A stretch of DNA of 64,000 bases, from the NCBI RefSeq assembly GCF_037176765.1, contig NC_090023.1:126303866-126367865 (forward strand), given 5' to 3'. The position numbers were made by a program, and so were the translations under genes. The notes under the pieces are model-generated. The model ran no database searches. It was not told the DNA's origin and saw only the letters and a list, made by a program, of their open reading frames with translations. Numbering within the stretch: the first letter of the stretch is position 1; each line of letters begins with the position of its first letter. This DNA is from Anolis sagrei. Its lineage: Eukaryota > Chordata > Lepidosauria > Squamata > Anolidae. Below are positions 8,821 through 20,902 of the stretch, one piece after another.

Positions 8821-9127
8821 TTGTTTTTGCCTTCATCTGAGGCTGAGAGAGTGTGACTTGCTCAAAGAGCTTGGAACTGGTCCACGAGGTTATGAAGAGT
8901 TGGAAGCGAGTGAACGAATAAAACAAGGTAGACCAGGGTTCAAGTCTTAGCTAGGCTTGACTTGGGCAGGTCGCACTCTCTCAGTCTCGGAGGAAGACCA
9001 AAGTGAAATCCCTCAATGCGAAGAAAAGCCCCTGATAGTGACTCCAGAAGTCGAGAGCAACCTGAAACACACAGGTCGCAAAAAGAATGTTATTTTACAC
9101 GTGGTAAACCTGCTCCAGGTTTTAGAC

Positions 9128-9253
9128 CAGGCATGGGCAAACTTGGGCCCTCCAGGTGCTTTGGACTTCAACTCCCACAATTCCTAACAGCCTACCGGAG
9201 TTGTGGGAGTTGAAGTCCAAAGCACCTGGAGGGCCCAAGTTTGCTCATGCCTG
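9128..9253. mobile_element. hAT-type hairpin MITE, 126 bp
   Basis: Ends are CAGGCATGGGCAAACTT and AAGTTTGCTCATGCCTG. The arms are near-perfect reverse complements over more than 50 bp. The 8-bp target duplication TTTTAGAC is perfect (9120-9127 and 9254-9261). It is the same family and length as 426-551. Confidence 0.9.
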
Positions 9254-9363
9254 TTTTAGACTGTACTTTAATCAGTTTTCCCAAGAAGTGGGCGAAGTTC
9301 AACACCGTGGACAGATCCTTTAGAAATCGGACTAAAACTCAATACGAGAGTCTCTTTCAAACA

Positions 9364-9433
9364 CCCTTCCTTCCTTCCTTCCTTCCTTCCTTCCTTCCTT
9401 CCTTCCTTCCTTCCTTCCTTCCTTCCTTCCTTC
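9364..9433 (+). repeat. (CCTT)n microsatellite
   Basis: About 17 perfect CCTT units. Confidence 0.97.
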
Positions 9434-9479
9434 TCACTCAGGACCCCCTCCCACCCAGACTGACTCTGTCTTCCTTGGA

Positions 9480-9845
9480 CAGCCAGCCAACCCGCCCCCC
9501 CCTCTCTCCCCCGAAACCGAAGGGCCGACTAATCCCCTCGCCCCAAGAGAGCCAGCTCTGGAAAGCCCCAGCATATGGCGAAATGCTACACCCTTCAAGA
9601 GTCCAAAAGAGCCACGATTAAAGGCCCCCTCCCCGCCGCCACGCTATGAATGGAGGTGTCAGGTTGATTAATGCGGACACCAAAGGCGCGATTCCGCTTC
9701 TGTCATTCGCTTCACTTCGGAGTTTGACGGGCAAACAGGGGAGGGAAGGAGGGACGCCCTGGTCGCTCTCCCTTGTCTCAAACAAAGCGCCACCTCCACC
9801 TTGGGCAGAGCGGGAAAGGTGGCCTGTTCAGAAATCTGAATCTTA
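9480..9845. promoter_or_regulatory. Candidate conserved regulatory element upstream of SOX21
   Basis: Repeat-free, moderately GC-rich DNA about 4 kb upstream of the SOX21 promoter, with GGTTGATTAATGCGGACACC (homeodomain-like TAAT), CATATGG (E-box) and CAAAGGCGCG motifs. It lacks a coding signal. Regulatory status is inferred from composition, motifs and position only. Confidence 0.35.
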
Positions 9846-10065
9846 GGATGCTATTTTAGGGAAAGAACTAGGTCCATTCATTCACAGCTATGTTCATTCA
9901 GAAAGGAATTCTACTATACAGGGTGGTGTTTAGGGCTTAATCCAATGACTCATTACATCTAGAGGAGACCCAGGAAATCAATTGTTGCATTGAAGTCTAG
10001 GTTTTGTTGGGTTTCATCCCTGTCTGCACAAGTTTCCAGCTCTCAATGAACAGTTTAGCCTAGAT

Positions 10066-10435
10066 CAGGAATCCTCAAACTTTTTAAACAGAGAGCCAAG
10101 TCACAGTCCCTCAAACTGTTGGAGGGCCGGATTATGATTTGGAAAAAAAATAACATGAATGAATGCCTATGCATACTGCACACATCTTATTTGTAGTTCA
10201 AAAGCCACTTTAAAACAACACAATAATTAAAATGAAGAACAATTTTAACAAATATAAACTTATTAGTATTTCAATGGGAAGTGTGGGCCTGCTTTTGGTT
10301 GATGAGATAGGATCGTTGTTGTTGTTGTTGTGTGCTTGCAAGCCCTTTCAGATTTTGGTTGACCCTGAGCAAGGGCCGGGTAAATGACCTTGGAGGGCCG
10401 TATCCGACCCCTGGGCCATAGTTTGAGGACCCTTG
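10066..10435. mobile_element. hAT-type non-autonomous element, 370 bp
   Basis: The left end CAGGAATCCTCAAAC pairs with the right end GTTTGAGGACCCTTG. It is flanked by a perfect 8-bp duplication GCCTAGAT (10058-10065 and 10436-10443). It holds a (GTT)n run near 10313. No transposase is encoded. Confidence 0.9.
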
Positions 10436-11064
10436 GCCTAGATAGATTAGAGTGAGGGATTCCTTCCCCAATTTCCTCTAGCAAGTTTATCTTAAGAAGG
10501 GGCTTAGAAGGGGAGGGTTGTCTTACTCATCTTTGCATGCTACTATCTCCTCTCCCTTTGAATACTTAGCAATGTGATCTCTTCAGGGAAAATGTAACTT
10601 CCTCTTTAAACTTATTTTTATTGCCCTGGCGAAACCATGTGGTCAGAGAGTTCTCCATATTGGCCTACCCTTTCTTCCTTTCTCTTCTATAGGGTGAGGC
10701 AGCATCTTGTCATTGTCCAGGCAAGATGTGGTTTTATTGTTCTTCTTTTTTCCTTTCCTTAGAAGATAGCTCAGTAAAGCTAGTTAGCTTCAAGAACCTT
10801 TCTTATCTAGAATGGATTTCTTTTGTCTTTAATAAACATATCATTTTTGATTCTTTGAAGTTGTGGATCTGCAATCCTGTTCCATCCTGTTGAATGGAAG
10901 CCAATCTTTGCTCACTACATGTAAGTTTCTGCTGCTTATGAACTGTGCATCTAGCACTCTGCTATATTTTTGTGAAATCACCCCCACAAAAGGTTACTTT
11001 AAGCCTAGCAGCTCCTGATTTCCATCAGGTTTAAGTAAGTCTCATTGGTTCAATATGTCTACAA

Positions 11065-11452
11065 CAGTAGTTTCCAACCTGTGGTCCGTGGATGACTAGT
11101 GGTCCACAAGAACTAGAACATGGTCCAGGGCTTCCCCATTACTACACCCTTTTTACAGAGGTCTTGTGAAACCCTCTTAAAGTGCCAAGGCTTATTAAAT
11201 ATGGTTTTCTGTGGGTGAGCAGATGGTGACTACTGTATGATACAGACAGAATATATTTTGTGTCTGAAACTAGAGCTGATGTGGTATATCCAATGGAAAT
11301 TTCTGAATCAGTACCTCAAATAACAAAACCAAATCTAAAGTTGATAAGAAACTGATTCAAAACCCTTTTGGTACTAATGTTGGGGAGTGGTCCCTGCTCA
11401 AAGTGGTCCCTGTTCAAAGAGGTCCCTGGTCAAAAAAGGTTGGGAACCACTG
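11065..11452. mobile_element. hAT-type non-autonomous element (CAGTGGTTCCCAACC type), 388 bp
   Basis: Ends are CAGTAGTTTCCAACCTG and GGTTGGGAACCACTG, with 8-bp duplication GTCTACAA/GTCTCCAA. Near the right end, a GGTCCCTGGTCAAAG-like unit is repeated three times. Related copies are at 13092-14084 and 45524-46127. Confidence 0.88.
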
Positions 11453-11485
11453 GTCTCCAAAATCAGTAAGCAACAGCTCTTACAA

Positions 11486-11705
11486 TGTATCTACACTGCA
11501 GAATGAATGCAGTTTGACGCCATTTTAACTTTCATTGCTCAATGCTATGGAAACCTGGGAGTTCTGACTGGGTGAGGCACCAGCACTCTTTGGCAGAGAA
11601 GGTGAAAGACTTTGTAAAATTGCAACTCCCAGGATCCCATAGCATTGGGCCTTGGTAGTTAATGTGATGTCAAACTGTATTGCTTCTACAATGTAGATAT
11701 ATCCT
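11486..11705. mobile_element. M3 MITE, complete copy
   Basis: Starts at about ATCTACACTGCAGAATGAAT and ends TTCTACAATGTAGATATA. The long imperfect inverted repeat has GCAGTTTGACGCCATTTT on the left mirrored by AATGTGATGTCAAACTG on the right. Confidence 0.85.
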
Positions 11706-12089
11706 TAGTTTCTCTGTAAGTTGAAGTGACCCACTGAGATAAATGGGCTTTCTGGTAGGCATGAGTACCTTCAGTCTCATTTACTTTGGTTGTCCATACA
11801 GTATGCCCACCAATGGAACTACCTTTCCACATGCTTCTGTGAGACAAAAGGGTTATGCTGATAGAAGTGCTTATGGTAGGGTCTCCCATATCAGGTTTTT
11901 GCTGAAGAGCCAGATTCAGTGGGAAACAGTTACTGGGAGGTAGCAGTAGTGTGGGTTGGGACTGGCAAAGGATCTCTTGCAGACAACAGCAGTGACATCA
12001 CAGTTAGCACTTGTTAGTACTGGAGAGGCCATAGACTTATAATGGAGTTCAATGCAGTTAATCTCCATTTTATGAATCCCTACTGACTG

Positions 12090-12116
12090 TATAATGCAGT
12101 TTGAAACTGCATTATA
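12090..12116. repeat. Perfect 27-bp palindrome
   Basis: TATAATGCAGTTT, one G, then AAACTGCATTATA: 13-bp arms around a single base. It is followed by TGCAGTGTGGATGGGGCC, similar to the ends of MITE family B, so it is probably the remnant of a small MITE. Confidence 0.75.
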
Positions 12117-12693
12117 TTGCAGTGTGGATGGGGCCAAAGTTTGAGCTGGACACACTGCATCTACTGGGCTTATTAAATGGAATAAAGAACTGTAGCTTTG
12201 GTGTTCCTTATTTACAAGCACTTTCCCTTCAGCTGTCTATTTTCGTACAACACAAATACTTTGTTTTATCAAAGGGTAATTTCTCACTCTCTTTCTATAT
12301 AATCATATGCATATTTATTATAAAGGGAATCATAGGAAGAAAATGTACTGTTCATGAACCACTTTTAAAAAGAGATTCCTTTAATGGAATTAATAATGTG
12401 TAGATTCAGTTCCTTTTAGTATTATCACTGAAGTACACTTTGTATTATCATGAAGTACACTTTGAGAAAATAAGTGAAAGAAAAAGAGGAGATGGATTGT
12501 GTGTAAAAAAAAAAAACCCTTGGTTTCTGCCTCGTGTGTAAAAAAAACCTTGGTTGGCTTTAGGACATGGCAGCAAAATCTGTTGGGTTGGCCTTGGATC
12601 CCCTGATACAAGGGTGGGGAATCAGAGACTGCATTTAATCTGAGAGTTGTAAGGGGACACATTTTAAGAGCAGGACAAAGGCAAAAGGGTGGG

Positions 12694-12738
12694 AATAGAT
12701 GGCCCTTGTGGTCTCTTCCAACTCTATGATTCTATGAA
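12694..12738 (+). mobile_element. CR1-type 3' end scrap
   Basis: GATGGCCCTTGTGGTCTC and TTCCAACTCTATGATTCTAT are the standard 3' terminus of CR1 LINEs, including the octamer-like ATTCTATGA end. Only about 45 bp is recognisable. Confidence 0.65.
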
Positions 12739-13091
12739 AAAATATTAGTATATTTCCTGACAGTAGAGATCAACACACAGAATTGAGCCATCACAACACA
12801 CAGAGTTATGCCAATTTAATGACCCAAGATATGTCCATCCAAATCCAGGGTTTGCAATTGAGAGAAGGGCATTTAGAATTATCAGCCCAAGCGCTCATGT
12901 AGTATTTCACCAGACTACAAATGCCAGGATTCCATTGAATTGAGCCATCACAATTAAGGTGGAATCAAAGTGCTATAACCATGTAGTCCCAGTATTTGGA
13001 GAAGCCTTGGAAATTGGGGAGAAACCTGTATGAAAGTTAGGAAACTATCCAATAATGGTGTCATGGGATGAGATGTCCCCTCTCTATAAAC

Positions 13092-14084
13092 CAGTGCTTC
13101 CCAACCTTTTTTGACCAGGGACCACTTGACCAGGGACCACTTTGACCAGGGATCACTTTGACCAGGGACTACTCTCCAACATTAGTACCAAAAGGCTTAC
13201 AAATCGGTTTTTGGTCAACTTTAGATTTGGTTTGGTTATTTGGGGTGCTGATTCAGAAAATTGCATTGGATAGACTAAATCAGCTCTAGTTTCTGATACC
13301 AAATATATGCTATCCAGTAGTCGCCATGGTATTCCCTGTAGTCACCTACGGATGTGAGAGCTGGACCTTAGGGAAGGCTGAGCGAAGGAAGATAGATGCT
13401 TTTGAGCTGTGGTGTTGGAGGAAAGTTCTGAGAGTGCCTTGGCCTGCGAGAAGATCCAACCAGTCCATCCTCCAGGAAATAAAGCCTGACTGCTCATTGG
13501 AGGGAAGGATACTAGAGACAAAGTTGAAGTACTTTGGCCACATCATGAGGAGACAGCAAAGCCTAGAGAAGACAATTATGCTGGGGAAAGTGGAAGGTAA
13601 AAGGAAGAGGGGCCGACGAAGGGCAAGATGGATGGATGGCATCCTTGAAGTGACTGGACTGACCTTGAAGGAGCTGGGGGTGGTGACGGCCGACAGGGAG
13701 TTCTGGTGTGGGCTGGTCCATGTGGTCACGAAGAGTCGGAGATGACTGAACGAATGAACAACAAAGTCGCCATCTGCTCGCACATAGAAAACCATATTTA
13801 ATAATATAGAGCTGATGTGGTCTATCTAATGCAGTTTTCTGAATCAGCACCACAAATAACCCAAGAAACAGGCCTAAAAACAAAGACACCAGGAAAAAAT
13901 GTTGGGGTTTTTTTTGGTTGGGCTATGTTATTTTCCGTGGATTTTGTTAACGCTTAGCAGTATAAGAGGGTTTCGTGAGACCAGTAACTCTCATTGCAAC
14001 GGTGTAGTAATGGTGAGGCTGCTGACCGTATTCTAGTTCTCGTGAACGACTGGTGATTCACGGACCACAGGTTGGGATCCACTG
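13092..14084 (-). mobile_element. hAT-type element split by a BovB insertion
   Basis: Same family as 11065-11452 in opposite orientation. Ends are CAGTGCTTCCCAACC and GGTTGGGATCCACTG, with a perfect 8-bp duplication CTATAAAC (13084-13091 and 14085-14092). A BovB 3' fragment (13328-13764) interrupts it. Removing that leaves about 555 bp including duplicated GACCAGGGACCACTT units at the left end. No transposase is encoded. Confidence 0.92.
13328..13764 (+). mobile_element. RTE-BovB 3' fragment inside a hAT element
   Basis: The open frame reads VTYGCESWTLGKAERRKIDA, FELWCWRKVLRVPWPARRSN and onward to VTKSRR, the BovB C-terminal region. It is flanked by an 8-bp direct repeat GTCGCCAT (13320-13327 and 13765-13772) that is present once in the uninterrupted hAT copy, in slightly diverged form. 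The 5' truncation is typical of target-primed reverse transcription. The final 136 codons or so have no stop. Confidence 0.92.
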
Positions 14085-14599
14085 CTATAAACCAATGGTT
14101 TTGGGCTGAGAAAATCCCAGAGGACTGTATAAGCTTAGAAAGGAAATGAGGCCAGAAAAAGCTTGAGAAACAATTCTGTATGACATAGTCATTATAGAGG
14201 AAGCATAACAAATAACACTTAACATGCATCAAATGCTTTTGTATTGTATTTCCATTTGTTATTGTTAGTACTTTGCAATTCAATCTACAATTATTATCTC
14301 AAAAGTTTGTCTTTTAAACTTTCCCGGGGATCTTGTCGCACCAAGGAAATCTCCGTCCCCACCCACTGAGGTCAGGAATGGTGCATTTCCATGTTGGCCT
14401 CCTCCTTCCCTTAAAGTAATGGCAAAGCTGTCAGTGATAGCAAGGGTTTTCTAGTTTGGCTATCATAGATAATGTTTCCAAGCCATCTGCCGCTCATCAT
14501 AGTTCCTGCCACCTAGACGCCATAATTACACTCATCTTGTTCTCCAGCCGTTGCGAGATTTCCCACTGACTTCAGCAAAACCAGATTCCTGTTGTCATC

Positions 14600-14878
14600 C
14601 ATCATGCTGTTACTTTAGACCCTTGGAAAATTATTAATTAGGAGTGGATGGTTTTAATGAATTCAATTGCTTTGATGCTATGTTAACATGGCCTTTATTA
14701 TGTGTTAAATCTTGTGATGATGCAATGGTATCGATATAATTACGAGGAATAATGAGAAAGTTGTCTTGTGCAAGGGAGTCAATTTGCATTTGAAGCGCAT
14801 GACGCAACCCAAATCTGGGCCCTTCATTTTTTTTTTCAGTCACTTAATGAATAGATCCATTACCATGTCAAAGATGGC
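14600..14878. promoter_or_regulatory. Candidate conserved enhancer with octamer and homeodomain motifs
   Basis: Repeat-free, AT-rich DNA with TTATTAATTAGG at 14630-14641, ATTCAATTGCTTTGATG near 14659, TAATTACGAGG near 14738, an octamer-type ATTTGCAT within CAATTTGCATTTG near 14781, and TTAATGAATAG near 14844. It has no coding signal. POU and SOX/homeodomain motifs are common in SOX21 enhancers, so a regulatory role is plausible but unproven. Confidence 0.45.
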
Positions 14879-14897
14879 GGGGGGGGGGGGGGGGGGA
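14879..14897 (+). repeat. Poly(G) run
   Basis: An almost pure G run of about 19 immediately after the candidate enhancer. Shorter G runs occur at 17981, 20340, 47641 and 48000. Confidence 0.9.
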
Positions 14898-15059
14898 GGA
14901 ATTAATAAACTCCTTCTAGAAATTGCAACACTTTATTTGAATAAGTTATTTCCCTGAACCGATGAGGATATGGGTGACTTTTGGAAGGGCAAATGAGTTT
15001 TTGGAACAGGGTTGTCATAAACCTAGGGCACGAGATAGTTTTTTCCCTCCCAGCCAATG

Positions 15060-15620
15060 CTGCTATTCCACTTCTGGGCTTTGTTTGAAGTGTATTTAAC
15101 CAGCACTATCTTCCACTGTCATACTTGGGCATAGTTTAAAGAGGCTGGTTTTATTATTTTTACTATCATCAACAACACTCCTGAGCAAGCAAAAAAGCCA
15201 CAATCCCATTTAATTTTTGGCAATTTGAATGTAATAATAAGTTGGCAAGCACTAGAGGTTTTTTTTCTTTCCAAAGTATTAGCAGAGAATAGTGGTTTTC
15301 CTGATAGTGATCTCCACCTAATCATTCTCACTAACTGAAAAGATGACTCACATGCTCAATAGACTTATCACTGTGCTATTTCGAGAGGCACTTTGTGTTT
15401 TTGCTGCTTTGTTTGTGCACGAAAGCCTTTCCTTACACTCCCTTCAAAGTTGACATTTTTCTTTGTGCGGTTCTCCGCCACCAATTCCACATCGCTTTCA
15501 GTTGTCAAAAGTTGCCAGGCCCTTGAACACACTTGCAAGACCACATTCCTCATTTGTATCATTTTCTTTCTTTATCCCTCAAGGTCTGTGAGGGCCATGC
15601 ATTTGCTTCGGACCTATTAG
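15060..15620. promoter_or_regulatory. Second candidate conserved non-coding block
   Basis: Unique sequence without repeats, rich in motifs such as GTAATAATAAGTTGG, CACCTAATCATTCTC and TGCTTTGTTTGTGC. No open frame has a coding look. The call rests on absence of repeats and motif texture, so it is weak. Confidence 0.3.
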
Positions 15621-18519
15621 TGCTGGTTTAGAAGGCTCACAGAACTAGAAGAGAACTCATGCAGTGGAATTCAGGCCACCACATAGCAGCAGTCATGCCT
15701 TATGTGCAAGATGCTAGGGCTAGCAGGAACAGCCCACCTAGGTTCTTCTGCCATCTGCACCCTTTGGAGGACAGAGGACTACATTGCCTTACCCACCATC
15801 TTATGTTAACCCACAACACTCCCCTTTTGTGGCAGTAGCAGTTGTGGTTGGTGGTTTCTATGTCACTAGGGTGGTGTATACATTCTGGATTTTAGTCTGA
15901 AATTTATAGGACCTAAGTTATCAAACCCTTTCCCACAAGTACATGTGGACTAAAATATGATATGGAATTAATGTCCTATTACCATGGATACATCCAGGTG
16001 CAATTAGGTGGGACCCTTTGGCCCAACAAAGGGTCACCTTGTGTACACAGAATAGAAGGGGGGGGGGTCGTCTTGACATCTGCCTAGCACCACAAAATGT
16101 TTTAAGCCTTTCCTATCACTAGACTGATAGGAAAGGCTTAAAAGGAAATGTGTATGCCCCTCACATTGTATTACAAACATAAAGCAATAAGCTGCACACA
16201 TGCTCATTCACACTGTAAATCCAAAGTTGTGGGAAGAAATTTCATTTTACCTTATGATTTTTTAAAGTGGAGTCAGTTCATGCCTAGTTACCAAGAATTA
16301 AGACTTCTTTCCCACATGTATGGATTTCAAGGGCTTATAATGACAACTTGCTATGGGACAGATTTGCTACTGCTAACAGTTTCCATTTTGTCTGGCACAC
16401 CATGATATTCAGTGGAGCTGTTGTCACACACACAGGTGCCCTTACAAGAATGACTGGTGACATTTTGAGGAAGAAGACTGAAGTGGACAAAAATAACACT
16501 GAGTGACCATGCATGATAGATGGAATAGAAGCAAACCAACAGGGCTTTCACACAATTGCCAGCTGTTGCATAGCTGTACCTTTCCTGCCTTGGCCCTGGG
16601 AAGGCTCATCTATATCACCATGAGACCTAGCAGTATCATGGATAGGCCCATGGAGGTGAGAAGTCTGTACTATTTGGAAGCTGCACATAACAGCCTAGCA
16701 GCTGGTATGCTGAAGATTATCCCTTTTTCCCCTGAGGGGACGGCTTAAAAATCCATGCCAAAAAAGAAGAAAGACAGGTGAGAAGAACCTTCCTTCTTTT
16801 CTTTTTCTCCACTGAGGCCTTGGATATTACCCATTAATTTTTCAGCATATACTGTGTTAAAATAACGAAATGTAGAGGTATCAACTTATATCCACACAAG
16901 AGCCAATTTAGAGGTATATTTTTTTGTACCTAAGTCCCGGAAGGCTGGTATCTGTCTACCACTAAATAGTATACCTATCTACACTTTTTATGATGTTTGG
17001 ATGTGGTACTGAACCTGTCCATAGGTTATGGTGATCTCTAAAACTCTTTCTTTTTATGGTACTGTAAACTGCCATGATTTTGTTGATGGGGACTTGGACA
17101 GGGCCTTCTTCGTGATTCTGTCAAAGTGCATCATTTTCATCCTCAAAATCATCCCATTTCCACAACTATGTAAACATACTTGAACACCTGTAGCTCCAAT
17201 ATTGTACCTCCTATGAAAAAGTGGTTTGAAATTCACAAAAAATGCTGGCTACAATAAACGGGTTAGCATTGAAGATGCGGCAACATTCCTTTTGCATGCA
17301 TTGTAAACATTCCTGTAGGAAAGAAACATGATGCCAGTGAAGGACTTTGACATAACATGTCTACAGATGAAGCAAGGTATCTATTGATGTCCACCAACTG
17401 ACAAAACAAGCATCCTTTGCTAAAACATGCTCTCCTTTACACTTTTAGCTTAGTGTATCATTGTTTACTGAAAGTCTGAAAGGCCTCTTAAGAGCAGATC
17501 TGAGAAAAGTGGTAGGAAAGAATATAAAGGCAACGACACTCATGAGCCAACTGATGTAGCTCTAACCAGAATAAACAAACATGACTGCACTCCTATAGAT
17601 TCCTTTGAAATACATTCAGGTGAACTCTTTTTGCTAAATTCTGTGTGCAACCAACAAGAACTGACCATTTCCATTTACTTTCTGAGTGGAATGTTTTCTC
17701 CTGTTAACTGGCATTATTCATGTATTTTTCTTTTCTTTTCTTTCCATTTCTCTTCCCTTTTTTAAAAAGAAAAGAAAAGAGACAGGATACTCATATTATA
17801 ATTTTTGAGTTCCAAGAGTAAAGGTGGATAGTTTGTTTTGGCTCCTATGGCACCCAGAGTATTATGACAAAACAATAAATTGAACAGCCAGCTTTCCTCT
17901 AGGCATTTAAGTTGATTTATTTGTAATTGGCGGGAGAAAACTTGTAACATTTGCAGAATATTACATTGCCAAAAAGAGATGGGGGGGGGGGGATAAAGGA
18001 GAGGGGGAAAAGAAAAAGAAAGAGCAGCAGATATAACATGCTTGTTTGCATTTCCTTATGTAAGTGGTTATAGAGATGCCTATGCCTGAACATAAATGTC
18101 ATTCTTAAAAGTCATGGAGGCTAATCTAGCCAAATGAGAAAAACAGTCATTATGGCAACTGTTTGTACAGGACTGAACATGATAAAGAACCTGAAATAAG
18201 GTTTAAAAACTAAAAGCATAGCAATTTTCACTCTTTATGGTGCTACCTTGCATCTCCTTCCCCACCCCTGATGATCCTGCCATGCAATGTATATCCTGTG
18301 CAGGTGTTTAGTCTCTAACTCAGACAATATGAGGGAGAGTAGGGATGCTCAACAAACTGCATACACTTACACTGTCACTCCCCCATAGCCAGCCCCAGAG
18401 CTCTTAGCAGGATAGAGGGTGAGCATTTACTTTGGGCAGCCTTCTATTATTGTGTGAGCCAGCTCTACCATTAGGAAGAGAAAGCCAGCTGCCCCAAGTT
18501 TAAACTGTCTAAAGTAAAG
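15621..18519. other. Non-coding DNA with an unnamed repeat scrap
   Basis: No gene recognised. At about 15840-16010 a stretch (GTTTCTATGTCACTAGGG, then TTATAGGACCTAAG) resembles 34490-34620 and 41610-41740, pointing to an old dispersed repeat. There is a short perfect inverted repeat at 16104-16140 (TAAGCCTTTCCTATCA, mirrored by TGATAGGAAAGGCTTA), a pyrimidine run at 17725-17760 and a poly(G) run near 17981. Confidence 0.45.
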
Positions 18520-19851
18520 TAAGAAGGGAAATGCTAGGGAATGCTCAGACTTTTGTACAATGGCACTTTTTCACTTGCCAGTAAGGTAATGTTCAAGATC
18601 CCGCAAGGTAGACTCCAGCAATACATGGAACGAGAATTGCCAGATGTACAAGTTGGGTTTAGAAAAGGCAGAGGAACGAGAGACCAAATTGCCAATATCC
18701 TCTGGATAATGGAGAAAGGCAGGGAGTTTCAGAAAAACTTCTATTTCTGTTTCATTGACTATTCTAAAGCCTTTGACTGTGTGAATCATAATAAATTATG
18801 GCAAGTTCTTGGTGGTATGGGGATACCAAGCCACCTTGTCTCTCTCCTGAGGAATCTGTGTAAGGACCAAGCAGTAACACTAAGAACAGACCATGGAAAA
18901 ACAGACTGGTTCAAGATTGGGAAAGGCATACAGCAGGATTGTATACTCTCACCCAACCTATTCAGCTTGTATGCAGAACACATCATGCGATGTGTGGGGC
19001 TTGACAAATCCAAGGGTGGAGTTAAAATTGCTGAAAGAAACATTAACAACCTTAGGTATGCAGATGATACCACTTTGATGGCCCAAAGCAAGGAGGAACT
19101 GAGGAGCCTTCTAATTAAGGTGAAAGAAGAAAGTGGAAAAGCTGGGTTGCAGTTAAACACAAAGAAAACCAAGATTATGGCAACCAGACTGATTGATAAC
19201 TGGTAAATAGAGGGAGAAAACATAGAGGCAGTGACAGAATTTGTATTTCTATGCATAAAGATTACTGAAGATGCAGAGTGCAGCCAGAAAATCAGAAGAC
19301 TTTTACTTCTTGGGACAAGAGCAACGACCAATTTCGATAAAATAGTTAAGAGTAGAGACATCACACTGGCAGTGAAGATCCGCATAGTTAAAGCAATGGT
19401 ATTCTCCATAGTAATCTATGGATGCAAAAGCTGGATCGTAAGGAAGGCTGAGCAAAGGAAGAGAGATGCTTTTGAACTGTGGTGTTGGAGCAAAATTCTG
19501 AGAGTGCCTTGGGCCACGAGAAGATCCAACCAGTCCATACTCCAGGAAATAATGCCCGAGTGCTCACTGGAGGGAAGGATATTAGAGGCAAAGATGAAGT
19601 ACTTTGGCCACATAATGAGAAGACACGAAAGATTAGAGAAAATAATGATGCTGGGGAAAATGGAAGGAAAAAGGAAGAGGGGCCGATCAAGGGCAAGAGG
19701 GATGGATGGTATCCTTGAAGTGACTGGCTTGACCTTGAAGGAGCTGGGGGTGGTGAAGTCCAACAGGAAGCTCTGGTGTGGGCTAGTCCATAAAGTCACA
19801 AAGAGTCGGAAGCGACTGAACAAATAAACAACAACAACAACAACAACAACA
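18520..19851 (+). mobile_element. RTE-BovB LINE, 5'-truncated, one nonsense codon
   Basis: From 18541 the frame encodes the BovB reverse transcriptase from finger region to C-terminus: LQQYMERELPDVQVGFRKG, FCFIDYSKAFDCVNHNKLW, the catalytic YADD at 19057-19068, FELWCWSKILRVPWATRRSN and the terminal VTKSRKRLNK. It runs in one frame from 18541 to 19827, broken only by TAA at 19204-19206, where BovB normally has a codon for E (W-E-I-D-G-E). The endonuclease half is missing. The 3' end is an (AAC)n tail, the usual BovB end. BovB is known to have moved horizontally among vertebrates. No target duplication was recognised. Confidence 0.93.
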
Positions 19852-20569
19852 AATCATACCAAATCAATTTCTGAATGATAAGACTATTTTTATGTAGCTC
19901 TCATGACGCAGCCTACTCTCATGTGGTGAAGGAGTGGGATTTTGGTCTCATGCAGCAGTTTCTGGGGAAGGAAATTCTTTCAGCCCTTGGTTTCTTCTTC
20001 TGATGGAGTATAAAGTGATGTGCTCTGCATGTCTCAAAGTGGTTGAGAACATTTTTCTTTGCAAAACAGGTTTTGATGATCCACCCAGGAAACAGGATGA
20101 GTACAGTGGTGGACTAGATCTAAAAATATTGGTTGCCAGGGGATCAAGGGGGTCTACCCACAACTATAATGCTATCATTTGAATTTTTATAAAAAATAAA
20201 TTGTTTTTTTTAAAAAAATACATAAATGGAAAAGGTACAGTTAAATTATTATTAAAATGAATAGAATATAAATTTTAGTTTCATACAGTAAAAATAATGG
20301 AACTGTTATATAAAGATCATTAACATTTTAAATATATTTGGGGGGGGGGTTGTATATTTTTTTATGTATACAAAATGAAGAAAAACAAAGAAAACATACA
20401 ATGTTCTTAATTTCATCAATCAAAATACACACATTATTTCCCCAATCTCATCAACTCCCCCTTCTCCCTCGTGAACCCCCTCCTATGACTTCTGACACCA
20501 TACCCTATGGAATTAGAATCTAACAAAATTGTATCCTTATCATTTTATTAATAAATTCCCCATGTGACT
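19852..20569. other. AT-rich non-coding DNA before the L1
   Basis: No gene. Contains T/A runs near 20190-20215 and a poly(G) run at 20340-20349. The stretch 20340-20520 may be an old LINE 3' UTR but could not be assigned. Confidence 0.4.
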
Positions 20570-20902
20570 ATTTCAAAATTTATTTATTTTTAATTAGAAT
20601 TTTATTAATTTTTATATAGATTACAACGAAAGAGTGAGAACAATAAAGTATAGGAAAGTGAGGAAATAAAGAAAAAAGGAGAAAAAAGAAGAAACAAAAA
20701 AATATACTAAAATCCCAAACAACCCCTAAAAAAAAAATTAAAAAAAATAAAAAGGGAAAAAAATTAAAAAATCTACAAAATTACACCAAAAACACACAAA
20801 GAAAGAAAAAAAAACTGACTTCCATTCCATCTTCTTGGATCGTATCTTCTTATTATTCAAAAATATAAAATAAGTTCAAAAAGAAATTGTCTCTCTTGTT
20901 TC

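Noticed and set aside
9241-9621. Plus-strand frame with LPSF repeats
   Set aside because: It translates the (CCTT)n microsatellite.
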